The notes under the pieces: model-generated | What the model saw: the letters and a program-made list of their open reading frames with translations, nothing else | Told to the model about the DNA's origin: nothing | The model's database searches: none | Assembly (NCBI GenBank): GCA_905215805.1 | Contig: CAJMRL010000012.1 | Coordinates: 3,160 to 67,159, forward strand | Length of the DNA stretch: 64,000 nucleotides | Source: an uncultured bacterium | GTDB taxonomy: Bacteria > Bacillota > Clostridia > UBA1381 | Direction of reading: 5' to 3' | Shown: positions 8,990-17,222 of the stretch, one piece after another | How the letters are laid out: each line of letters opens with the position of its first letter | Position numbering within the stretch: the first letter of the stretch is position 1 | Program-made: the position numbers and the translations under genes

Positions 8990-10633
8990 ATGCTTCACAG
9001 AAAAAAATCTCATAAAAGAAGATTTGAAATGTATCCTGACGAGGAAGAAAAGAAGGGGCTTTCTCATAAGCAGATAACGCTGATATTTTTTGCGGCGCTC
9101 TGGATACTTATGAATATTATAGCCGTTATATATATCAAATCGAGCAGAAATATATATTTCTGGGATGCGGCGACATATTGGGATATTTCAAGAGAAATAG
9201 CCTCCGGGAAAATAAGTCCCGGCTTTTGGAAAAACGTGTACGATTCAATAGCGCAGATGGACTATAACTATGTCGCGGGACTGCCGAGCGCAGTATTCGT
9301 ATGGCTGTTCGGGCAGTCAAGGCTGGTGTATATATTAAGTCTTGTAAACCTTTATGCCATGCCGTCTGTGGTCATGATATACAAACTGGCAAAGCGGCTC
9401 GGCAAAGCGGAATATTTCTCTGCCGTCGCTGCCGTAATGGTGTTTCCGATAATACTTTTTATAACGCTTATAGGCTTTGTGGACGTGGGCGGTCTGCTTT
9501 TCGGACTGATATGTATGTATTTGTATTTTACAAAAAGCCCGAAGCGTCCCGAATACGGACGGCATATCACCATAGGAATGCTTCTGGTGCTCATGATGAT
9601 ATGGAGAAGATGGTATGCGTTTTTTGCTGTTTCGTTTATTACTGCTATGATAGCGGACTGCGTGATTTACAGAAAGAAAATCATACCGGTTCTCGTGACG
9701 ATTATCACGAGCGCAGTTGTCATACTGCTGTTTTTCCGCGGATTCTTTTATACAAAGCTTATCGCGGATTACGGGAATATGTATTCGGGCTATAAATTTT
9801 CGGCATCCACCGATTTTAAGCTTGCGGCGCGTTATTTCGGCGTTATAACGGTTCTGGCGCTTGCGGCGGGATCGGTCTTTGCAGGTATAAAGAAGGGCGA
9901 AAAGCGAACGGTATTTTTATGGATTCAAATTATCGTATGCTTCGTTATGTTCATCTCCACCCAGACTCACGGACAGCAGCATCTTTTGCTTTATGTGCCG
10001 GCGTTTGCGGTGATGTTTATAATACTGCTCAGATATGTGAATAAGCTGTGGCTTTTCGGATGTATTTGCCTTGTTGCGCTGTGCAATTCGATAAATGTGA
10101 ATATACCGCGTCAGCAGCCGAATAATATACAGGAAATAAGCCATATGGCGCTTATACCGGATTTCTCTATGCGCCCGATAAAAAGAGCGGATACGGATGA
10201 GATGCTTGCGCTCAAGCATAAGCTCGATGAAACGATCGAGCCGGGGAAAACTGTGGGAATACTTGCGTCCTCATTCCAGCTTAACGAGGATGTTTTAAGA
10301 AATGTGGAATATTCGGTAGGAGAAGCTCCGGCGAGAGAGGATTATATAGCGAATCTTCCGCAGGTGGATTCGAGGGATACCGACGTTACAGAGCTGTTTA
10401 ATGTAAATTACATGCTTGTCGCAACTCCGGCCCAGACGCATCTTGCCGAAGGCTCGCAGAAGGTAGTAACAAATGCGGTGGATTGTTTCGTGAATTATAC
10501 CGGCTTCGCTCAGGCATATGATGAAATTTATGATTTTGAAACTACCATCGATAATATGACTCTTAAATTATATAAGAGAAACAGGACAGTGCCCAATTCG
10601 GCTATACGTGAATTTGAGGAATCATTGAGATAG
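8990..10633 (+). CDS. GT-C type membrane glycosyltransferase (putative)
   Basis: With the ATG at 8990 (after AAAGGAAAGGAAG) the product has 547 residues. A GTG at 8915 and an ATG at 8960 are longer alternatives. After a basic cytoplasmic start there are about ten membrane spans. The first outward loop carries FWDAATYWD, like the Asp-bearing loop of GT-C enzymes that use polyprenyl-phosphate sugars (GT39/ArnT/PMT type). The C-terminal 130 residues are a soluble domain. The substrate is unknown. A second protein of similar plan follows rho at 53425. It is probably transcribed with the SNF2 gene, as no clear promoter lies between them. Confidence 0.6.
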   Translation: MLHRKKSHKRRFEMYPDEEEKKGLSHKQITLIFFAALWILMNIIAVIYIKSSRNIYFWDAATYWDISREIASGKISPGFWKNVYDSIAQMDYNYVAGLPSAVFVWLFGQSRLVYILSLVNLYAMPSVVMIYKLAKRLGKAEYFSAVAAVMVFPIILFITLIGFVDVGGLLFGLICMYLYFTKSPKRPEYGRHITIGMLLVLMMIWRRWYAFFAVSFITAMIADCVIYRKKIIPVLVTIITSAVVILLFFRGFFYTKLIADYGNMYSGYKFSASTDFKLAARYFGVITVLALAAGSVFAGIKKGEKRTVFLWIQIIVCFVMFISTQTHGQQHLLLYVPAFAVMFIILLRYVNKLWLFGCICLVALCNSINVNIPRQQPNNIQEISHMALIPDFSMRPIKRADTDEMLALKHKLDETIEPGKTVGILASSFQLNEDVLRNVEYSVGEAPAREDYIANLPQVDSRDTDVTELFNVNYMLVATPAQTHLAEGSQKVVTNAVDCFVNYTGFAQAYDEIYDFETTIDNMTLKLYKRNRTVPNSAIREFEESLR

Positions 10634-10675
10634 CGCGCAATACATTCAGTTTACAATAAGTTTACAGTTCCATAA

Positions 10676-10704
10676 TTGACTTTTTAATATTATTGCGGTA
10701 AAAT
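10676..10704 (+). promoter_or_regulatory. Promoter of zinc-ribbon/Yip1-like gene
   Basis: TTGACT (10676-10681), 17-bp spacer, TAAAAT (10699-10704). Confidence 0.7.
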
Positions 10705-10739
10705 AAAGCTAACAATACTGGAAAGGAAGATAGCTTGAT

Positions 10740-11693
10740 ATGAGGAGCTGTATATATTGCGGAAGGGAGCTTGCGCCTGGGGAGGTTTGCAGCTGCCCTC
10801 AAAGTATCGCTCACAGAAACGCAAAACAGACGGAACAGTCCGGTACAGATTCGGTAAATACAGATAAGGACGGGAAAGAAACCAAGAAAAAGGATAAGAA
10901 AGAAAAGAAAGAAAAAAAGCATTTTGGCAGAGAAAAAAGCTACGCCAAGACAAATCACGAATACAATGCGGACAATGCAGGCTACAGAACAGGATATACT
11001 CAAAAGGAAAGCGCGTTTAAGCATTCATATTACAGGGCAAAGGTAAAACGTGCGGCAAAGAGGAATTCGATAGATTCAAAGAATTTTTTCAAAAACCTAT
11101 GGCAGACATTTGTAAGCTCGCTGCGTTCTCCAACAGATTCCGTCATAAATCCGCCGGATATGAGCTGGCCCATGATGCTTGCAATATGGGCGATTCAGGG
11201 CGCTTTGATATGGCTTTGCGTTTTCTTTATAATTACAAATATATCGAGAGGACCGTTTTCAATCCTTGCATCCATGCTTGCCCTGAAAGGAATGGCGGGA
11301 TACAGGAATATAATGTATATGCTGCTGTCGATGGTTTCGGGCGCGATGGGCGGAATTGTGATGCTGTATTTATATACGGGTGTGTTCTATTTGGTGAACC
11401 GCTTTGTATTCCGCATACGCACCACGCCTTATAAGAGCTTTTGCCAGAGATTGGCGCTTACTACGATACCGTTTGCGCTTACGGCGGTCATAGGAACGGC
11501 TTTGAGCATGATATCTTCGACAACGCTTTTGATACTTCTGCTTACCGGCGCGGTGAGCTGGGTAATATTGACCTATGAGGCGCTCAAGACCGAGTGGATA
11601 TCGTTTACAAGAGGACGGGTGCTGTACGGTATCATGATAGGATTTTTCGCTCTGTTCACATTTATATGTTATTTTATAAGGATAAGCGGCTGA
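10740..11693 (+). CDS. Zinc-ribbon membrane protein, Yip1-like
   Basis: The 317-residue product starts with a short metal-binding knuckle (C-I-Y-C-G-R-E-L then C-S-C-P). A long, very charged Lys/Glu-rich segment (about 30-125) follows, then five or so hydrophobic spans (about 140-315) resembling the Yip1 domain. A zinc ribbon joined to a Yip1 domain is a recurrent layout in Clostridia without known function. The ATG follows GGAAAGGAAG by a long gap, so the start is likely but not certain. ridA follows after 41 bases and may share the transcript. Confidence 0.65.
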   Translation: MRSCIYCGRELAPGEVCSCPQSIAHRNAKQTEQSGTDSVNTDKDGKETKKKDKKEKKEKKHFGREKSYAKTNHEYNADNAGYRTGYTQKESAFKHSYYRAKVKRAAKRNSIDSKNFFKNLWQTFVSSLRSPTDSVINPPDMSWPMMLAIWAIQGALIWLCVFFIITNISRGPFSILASMLALKGMAGYRNIMYMLLSMVSGAMGGIVMLYLYTGVFYLVNRFVFRIRTTPYKSFCQRLALTTIPFALTAVIGTALSMISSTTLLILLLTGAVSWVILTYEALKTEWISFTRGRVLYGIMIGFFALFTFICYFIRISG

Positions 11694-11734
11694 GGTAAAA
11701 CCGAGGCTAATATATAATAAAGGTGGTAATACTA

Positions 11735-12106
11735 ATGAAAGAAATCAAAACATCAAACGCTCCGGCGGCTATAGGACCGTATTCACAGGCGATAGTCGTT
11801 GGAAATATGCTCTTTACGTCCGGTCAGATCCCGATAGATCCAAAAACGGGAGAGATACCAGAGGGCGTTGAGGCGCAGGCAAGACAGGCTCTTACAAATG
11901 TAAAGAACCTTATAGAGGCTGCCGGCGCATCGATAGATAATGTCGTAAAGACAACGGTGTTTATTAAAAATATGGATGATTTTGCAAAGATAAATGAAAT
12001 ATATGCACAATATTTCACAGAGCCGTTCCCGGCGCGTTCATGCGTTGAGGTGGCAAGACTTCCAAAGGATGTTTTGCTTGAGGTTGAAACTATTGTTGAG
12101 CTATAA
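11735..12106 (+). CDS. ridA: RidA-family enamine/imine deaminase
   Basis: The 123-residue protein hydrolyses reactive 2-aminoacrylate-type enamines and imines released by PLP enzymes. Family marks include the N-terminal AIGPYSQA, SGQIPIDP, and the C-terminal FPARSCVEVARLP with the substrate-binding arginine. Size fits the trimer-forming family. The ATG at 11735 follows AAGGTGG by 7 bases; the in-frame start four codons earlier overlaps that site and is rejected. A strong terminator follows. Confidence 0.95.
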   Translation: MKEIKTSNAPAAIGPYSQAIVVGNMLFTSGQIPIDPKTGEIPEGVEAQARQALTNVKNLIEAAGASIDNVVKTTVFIKNMDDFAKINEIYAQYFTEPFPARSCVEVARLPKDVLLEVETIVEL

Positions 12107-12123
12107 TATTCATCTTCTTTTTA

Positions 12124-12161
12124 GAGGTTGTCGCGTCAAAACGCGGCAGCCTCTTTTTTTT
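12124..12161 (+). terminator. Terminator of ridA (repeat-family member)
   Basis: 13-bp stem (12124-12136 with 12141-12153) with two wobble pairs, loop CAAA, then eight T. The arm GTTGTCGCG / CGCGGCAGCC resembles the core of the intergenic repeat family. Confidence 0.9.
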
Positions 12162-12416
12162 GCGCCCGAAAGCAAAAGAAATATTGGAATATTAATGAAA
12201 TATATGATAAATTATGAAAATGACCCATAAATTTTTAGCTTGAAGGAAAATATTACCCTGACCAAAAATATTGAAAATAATTATAATTTATGTTAAAATA
12301 AGCTCTCTGATAAAAATTATTATCAGATTACAATATATAGTAGACTAAATCTATAAATAAGTCTATATATTGTATAAAATATGGGTATATGCCCGATAAA
12401 AACAAGGAGGAAATTA
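12162..12416 (+). promoter_or_regulatory. A/T-rich region upstream of the CAP-protein gene
   Basis: No gene is seen here. There is a perfect 8-bp inverted repeat TCTGATAA / TTATCAGA (12306-12313 with 12320-12327) and a larger nested one, 12331-12346 with 12360-12372 (CAATATATAG / CTATATATTG outer, TAGACT / AGTCTA inner). Either could bind a regulator or fold in the leader. I could not pick a convincing -35/-10 pair. Confidence 0.4.
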
Positions 12417-15400
12417 ATGACAAAGAGAAATTTATCGGACAGAACAATAGCGCTTATCCTGACGGTTGTGATGATTGCGCTTATGCCGGTGATACCTGAG
12501 GTTTTGGCATCGGACTACGGGATTCCCGGCGAGATAATCGGAGAATGGGAATATGTAGGCTCGAATCAGCCTGAGAGTGCGAATCAGGTATGGGTGCGCG
12601 GAAACGGTTACGGAGTATCCGCGCAGGACGACGGAAAGGAATATTTCAACAGCTTTTCCGCAGGACTGATAAATACTACATCGGCAAATTATAAGCTGGC
12701 GTATGACACGCTTATGAGTGACAATAAACTATATGATTATATCAGAGATGTAAGGATATGTATTTTATATTTACCGGAGTGCCCTTATTCAAAGAGCTAT
12801 CTCCCAAAGTTTCAGCAGATAGCCGCGGCGGCGGGTGCGCCGGTGCTTTTGATAGACGTTTCAAAATATTCGGCAAGCTTGATTACATACTATAACTCGG
12901 TAATGTTTGGAGTGACCGCTCCCACAGTACTTTATCTTGACGCGAATGAAACAGCGGCGGCAACCGGAAGAGCGCTGCCCAGAGGTGAATCAAAGGTTCA
13001 CAGGACCGCTGATTTTGTGAGGATATTGAAGGCGGCGGGATATGAAAATGCTCAGGATCTGCCGGACGGCGACGGCAGCAACGGCTACAGCATCGAGCAG
13101 GAATATGAGCGTAAGGCTTTGATGGAAACAAACAGATACCGTATTGAAAATAATCTGCTTCCGTTAAGCACATTCCCCGAGCTTGAGGAGGCAGCCGATA
13201 TAAGAGCCGAGGAGCTACTTGAAAATATGGCTCACCAGCGTCCGGACGGGACTAATTATCATACTGTTTTCAATGAGACAGGATTGGATATATCCAGATA
13301 TTATACGGGTGAAAATATTTGCGCCGGAGGCGCCGTATCACTTCCCGGGTCGGCAGTAAGGGCATGGATGAACAGTCCCGGACACAGGGCGAATATATTA
13401 AATGAAAATTACAGCCATATGTCTGTAGGCTATAAATATCAAAACAGTGACCCGAGCAAATACATGGATAACTGGATACAGCTGTTTATGGGGAAATGTA
13501 TTCCGGATAGGATAGAGCTTGACCGTCCGAGCATAAAAACATCAATACAGGGCGTTCCTATAAGCGATATGGATATAAATCTTGTACTGACCTGCGCGCA
13601 CGGAACAAGCACGATACCGCTTATTGATGAGATGTGCACCGGATATGACAGCAGCGCGGCGGGGCTTCAGACTGTAAAGGTTCACTACGGTGATACAGTG
13701 CTGCCGCTTGAGATAAATGTCGGAGACGTAGCTCCTCATGAGCTTACCGAGGATATGGTGACCATAACGGACGATATTGATAATATTATTTATAACGGAC
13801 GCGCTCATACTCCGGCTGTAAGAGTCTCAAATTCGACCGGAGATTATGCTTTGATAGAAAATTATTCTTATGAAACTGCATATGAGAATAACGTAAACAC
13901 CGGAACGGCGAAAATTACGGTTACCGGAAAGGGCAATTATACCGGGACAGTGACAAAGACATTTGAGATAAAGCCTAAGGATATTGCAGATATGACCGTA
14001 AGCGGCATAGATGAGACATATGAATATACCGGAAAGCCGATAACTCCCAATGTGATACTTACAGACGGCTCAAGAGTCCTGCATGAAAATATAGATTTCA
14101 TAGTGGAATATGCCGATAATGTCGGCGAGGAGGTCAAGGGCACGAACGGTCCCGATGGCGTGACCGGAACGGCTGTTGTCACCGTTAAGGGTATGGGGAA
14201 TTATACGGGTGAAGCGGTAAGAAATTTCGGATTCACTCTGCCGCTTATATATAAGAATGCTGCAAGGATAGGCTATGTTTTCAATAACCCGTACTACAGC
14301 TCCACATATGAGTATCTGACTACTATAAAAACAAAAAATCCTACTGCATATGAAATGGTGATAAAGCAGATGGAGAACTGTCTGGCGGCGGTCGACGCGG
14401 ATAAGGATAAGGGCGCCGGAATCGAGGACGTGATGGCATATTCGCTCTATCCCGCAGCAAACAGGCACTTAAACGATTATTACCGTTTCCGCGCGGAGGT
14501 TGACGGAGGATTGAATATTGAAGGAATAAAAAAAGAGCCGGAGGTAGCTTCGGAAAAAATAAATGCCGATTCTATAAATATAGACGGTCTGGGAAATCTT
14601 GATATGGTAACGGAGGAGACCGAGTCGGTTCAGCTTGCTGTTGCCGATACGGATAAGGATGCTTTAAATATCGATACCTCCGCATATGATACAGTGAGTG
14701 CGGTAGCGCTTGATATATCTTTGAAAATCGACGGCAGCGAGGTAAATGATTTGAACTCCCCCGTTACTGTGACGGTCAGTCTTCCGGAGGCTTTCAGTAT
14801 GGATGATAATCTTGCGGTGCTCCACTATGAGGACGGGGCTGACAGCGCTCCCAAAGAGCTTTCAGTGTTTAAAAATGTTCAGGACTCTACGATAAGCTTC
14901 GTTACAAAGAGCTTCAGTCCGTATGTTATAGCAAAAAAGGTCGAGGTATATAATTCGGGACAGGCTTCCGCGCCGGCTGTGAATGACGAGTCTCAGACGG
15001 GAGTAAGCTTTGGAACTGAAAATGACGCAGGTCCCTCAGCCCCGCAGGATGTTTTTGCAAGCCATTCGGGCGAGAATGAAATAACGGTATCATGGACAGC
15101 GGTCCGGGATAACGAATTATGGAAGGTTACCGGATATAAGATAGCATATTCATTGAGCGAAAATATGAGCGGAGCAGAGATGATGGAGATAAATGACCCG
15201 GCGGCGTCCAAGGCAGTGCTTACAGGTCTGGGAGAGGGCGCTTATTATATTACGGTTTCAACTCTTGCGGATTCCGATGCTACAAGACGAGTAGAAAGAA
15301 GCTCAGTGACGGTAAGAGCGGAGGTACACGAGGAGGCTCCGGAAGCGGATACACCGACGTCAACGCCTACAGCAGAGCCGCCGGAAATTTCTGACGGATA

Positions 15401-15665
15401 TGATTGGACACTTTCGGTATCAGGCGACAACACGGTTATAATCAAAGCGTTATCTGGAACAGAGGACGGTGATATGATCAGCGTATATGCAGCAAAATAT
15501 GATGAGAACGGCGCATTGACAGGCTGTGAGGTAAAATATATCGTGACAGAAGCCGGCATGGACGAATACAGAGCGGAATTTGACCAAGTATTCGAAAAAA
15601 ATCAGAAGTTTTTCCTATGGGACTCCGATATGCAGCCGCTTTCGCTTGTATTTGAAAATATATAA
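12417..15665 (+). CDS. Large secreted CAP-domain protein with Ig/FN3-like modules
   Basis: The 1082-residue product starts at the ATG at 12417 after AAGGAGG. Modules by eye: signal peptide (1-30); thioredoxin-like segment about 112-190 with CPYS in the CxxC position; CAP/SCP domain about 235-358 with NRYR, ENI and MNSPGHRANIL; two Ig-like repeats about 448-605, each ending KGNYTGT or MGNYTGE; a ZU5/adhesin-like stretch about 745-840; fibronectin type III about 873-958; a T/P/E linker; and a C-terminal module about 995-1081 shared with other proteins here (FLWDSDMQPL). It is probably cell-surface or released. The CAP role is unknown. Only one Cys remains in the thioredoxin-like motif, so redox activity is unlikely. 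Confidence 0.8.
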   Translation: MTKRNLSDRTIALILTVVMIALMPVIPEVLASDYGIPGEIIGEWEYVGSNQPESANQVWVRGNGYGVSAQDDGKEYFNSFSAGLINTTSANYKLAYDTLMSDNKLYDYIRDVRICILYLPECPYSKSYLPKFQQIAAAAGAPVLLIDVSKYSASLITYYNSVMFGVTAPTVLYLDANETAAATGRALPRGESKVHRTADFVRILKAAGYENAQDLPDGDGSNGYSIEQEYERKALMETNRYRIENNLLPLSTFPELEEAADIRAEELLENMAHQRPDGTNYHTVFNETGLDISRYYTGENICAGGAVSLPGSAVRAWMNSPGHRANILNENYSHMSVGYKYQNSDPSKYMDNWIQLFMGKCIPDRIELDRPSIKTSIQGVPISDMDINLVLTCAHGTSTIPLIDEMCTGYDSSAAGLQTVKVHYGDTVLPLEINVGDVAPHELTEDMVTITDDIDNIIYNGRAHTPAVRVSNSTGDYALIENYSYETAYENNVNTGTAKITVTGKGNYTGTVTKTFEIKPKDIADMTVSGIDETYEYTGKPITPNVILTDGSRVLHENIDFIVEYADNVGEEVKGTNGPDGVTGTAVVTVKGMGNYTGEAVRNFGFTLPLIYKNAARIGYVFNNPYYSSTYEYLTTIKTKNPTAYEMVIKQMENCLAAVDADKDKGAGIEDVMAYSLYPAANRHLNDYYRFRAEVDGGLNIEGIKKEPEVASEKINADSINIDGLGNLDMVTEETESVQLAVADTDKDALNIDTSAYDTVSAVALDISLKIDGSEVNDLNSPVTVTVSLPEAFSMDDNLAVLHYEDGADSAPKELSVFKNVQDSTISFVTKSFSPYVIAKKVEVYNSGQASAPAVNDESQTGVSFGTENDAGPSAPQDVFASHSGENEITVSWTAVRDNELWKVTGYKIAYSLSENMSGAEMMEINDPAASKAVLTGLGEGAYYITVSTLADSDATRRVERSSVTVRAEVHEEAPEADTPTSTPTAEPPEISDGYDWTLSVSGDNTVIIKALSGTEDGDMISVYAAKYDENGALTGCEVKYIVTEAGMDEYRAEFDQVFEKNQKFFLWDSDMQPLSLVFENI

Positions 15666-15700
15666 AATGAACGCTTTAAGAGCATATTCTGTGAAAAGTA

Positions 15701-15729
15701 TTTACATAAATGATATTTTATGATATAAT
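15701..15729 (+). promoter_or_regulatory. Promoter of gtrA-GT2 unit
   Basis: TTTACA (15701-15706), 17-bp spacer, TATAAT (15724-15729). A GGCGG/CCGCC hairpin lies in the leader (about 15734-15757). Confidence 0.75.
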
Positions 15730-15786
15730 ATTATGGCGGTCGGTGGATTCGGCCGCCTGTATTGTAAATAAACCGAGGGGACAGAT

Positions 15787-16218
15787 ATGCTCATAGAACT
15801 GTTGAAAAAATATAAGGCTCCGATTTTATATGTGTTTTTCGGCGGAGTCACTACCGTTATAAATATCGGCGTATATTGGCTGCTGCATGATATTGCCGGA
15901 ATGAGCAATGATATAAGCAATATTATATCATGGATAATAACGGTCACTGTGGCTTATGTAACGAATAAGCTATGGGTCTTTGAAAGCGGAGCGCATACCA
16001 TCGGCGCTGTGGCAAAGGAAGTCGCGGGATTTTTTTCGTGCAGGATCGCTACAGGAGTTATTGATTTCGCTATAATGCACATTGGCGTCGATATTATGGG
16101 GTTCAATGGTCTTATACTTAAAACGCTGTCCAATATAATAGTAATTATTTTAAATTATGTGGCAAGCAAATTGTTTATATTCAAAAAGGCAGATGACGGG
16201 GAGGAGAACGATGGATAA
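15787..16218 (+). CDS. GtrA-family membrane protein
   Basis: The 143-residue protein has four hydrophobic helices (about 10-30, 38-60, 78-98, 105-130) and the family motifs FGGVTTVINIGVY and NKLWVFES. GtrA proteins are thought to flip polyprenyl-phosphate-linked sugars across the membrane for cell-surface glycosylation. Its end overlaps the start of the GT2 gene by 8 bases, the usual partner that makes the lipid-linked sugar, so the two are translationally coupled. Confidence 0.9.
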   Translation: MLIELLKKYKAPILYVFFGGVTTVINIGVYWLLHDIAGMSNDISNIISWIITVTVAYVTNKLWVFESGAHTIGAVAKEVAGFFSCRIATGVIDFAIMHIGVDIMGFNGLILKTLSNIIVIILNYVASKLFIFKKADDGEENDG

Positions 16219-17152
16219 GATAGCAGTGCTGATACCATGCTATAATGAGGAAAAAACTATAGGAAAGGTCGTTTCTGATTTTAAGGCGGTTTTGCCGGAG
16301 GCTGTTATATATGTTTATGATAACCGTTCAACGGATAATACCGCAAAAATTGCGGCACAGGCGGGTGCGGTCGTGCGCCGTGAATATGTTCAGGGAAAGG
16401 GAAACGTGATAAGAAGAATGTTCCGTGAGATAGACGCGCAGTGCTATATCATGGCGGACGGCGATGATACCTATCCCGCTGAATTTGCTCCGGAAATGGC
16501 GAAGCTCGTGCTTGAAAAAAAGGTGGATATGGTTGTGGGAGACAGGCTTTCCTCAACGTATTTTACCGAAAATAAAAGACCGTTCCATAATTTCGGTAAT
16601 TCGATAGTAAGAAAAAGCATAAACGCGCTTTTCGGCTCGGATATAAAGGACGTTATGACAGGCTACCGCGCATTCGGATACAATTTTGTAAAGACATATC
16701 CGGTATTGTCACACGGCTTTGAAATTGAAACTGATATGACGATACATGCTGTGGATAAAAATATGCTGGTGGAAAATGTGATCATAGACTACCGCGACCG
16801 TCCCGACGGCAGCGAGTCAAAGCTCAATACCTATTCCGACGGCTTTAAGGTCATGAGAACTATTTTAAAGCTGTATAAGGACTATAAGCCGCTTCGGTTC
16901 TTTTCGGTTATTGCTGCGGTGCTGCTTATATTGGCGGTCATATTCTTTATACCTGTGCTTATAGAATACATAGAAACCGGGCTTGTCCCGAATTTTCCGA
17001 CGCTTATCGTATGCGGATTCTGTGTAACGGCGGCGCTGATGTCATATTTTTCGGGGCTGATACTCTCGACCATGGTCCAGCAGAACCGGCAGGATTTTGA
17101 ATATAAGCTTATAGAGACTCAAAGAAGGTACAATGAAGAATTAGATAAATAA
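16211..17152 (+). CDS. Family 2 glycosyltransferase, polyprenyl-phosphate sugar synthase type
   Basis: The 313-residue protein has an N-terminal GT-A domain (AVLIPCYNEEKTIGKVV, then ADGDDTYP with the DxD-type metal site near 95) and two C-terminal membrane helices (about 236-258, 268-295). This layout is that of DPM1-like or GtrB-like enzymes that load a sugar onto undecaprenyl phosphate. The ATG at 16211 lies inside the end of gtrA after GAGGAG; the longer frame starting at 16157 is not favoured. Together with GtrA it should supply a lipid-linked sugar for the GT-C-type enzymes of this region or for teichoic-acid decoration. Confidence 0.9.
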   Translation: MDKIAVLIPCYNEEKTIGKVVSDFKAVLPEAVIYVYDNRSTDNTAKIAAQAGAVVRREYVQGKGNVIRRMFREIDAQCYIMADGDDTYPAEFAPEMAKLVLEKKVDMVVGDRLSSTYFTENKRPFHNFGNSIVRKSINALFGSDIKDVMTGYRAFGYNFVKTYPVLSHGFEIETDMTIHAVDKNMLVENVIIDYRDRPDGSESKLNTYSDGFKVMRTILKLYKDYKPLRFFSVIAAVLLILAVIFFIPVLIEYIETGLVPNFPTLIVCGFCVTAALMSYFSGLILSTMVQQNRQDFEYKLIETQRRYNEELDK

Positions 17153-17153
17153 G

Positions 17154-17197
17154 AGGCTGCTCGATTTTAAACGCTCTGCATTTAAAATCGGGCAGCC
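17154..17197. repeat. Short member of intergenic repeat family, bidirectional terminator
   Basis: Near-perfect inverted repeat, GGCTGCTCGATTTTAAA with TTTAAAATCGGGCAGCC, loop CGCTCTGCA-like. It lies between the convergent GT2 gene and the GTPase-NYN gene. Arms and loop match parts of the 135-bp elements at 45720 and 54845. Confidence 0.85.
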
Positions 17198-17222
17198 TTA
17201 TTAGTTTCTTAATGAAACAACC

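Noticed and set aside
9301..9795. Plus-strand open frame of 164 codons inside the GT-C gene
   Set aside because: Out-of-frame shadow of a coherent membrane protein; no ribosome site.
12385..12416. PreQ1-like riboswitch before the CAP gene
   Set aside because: GGGTATATGCCC with an A-rich tail looks similar at first, but the pairing and conserved core are missing and the gene is unrelated to queuosine.
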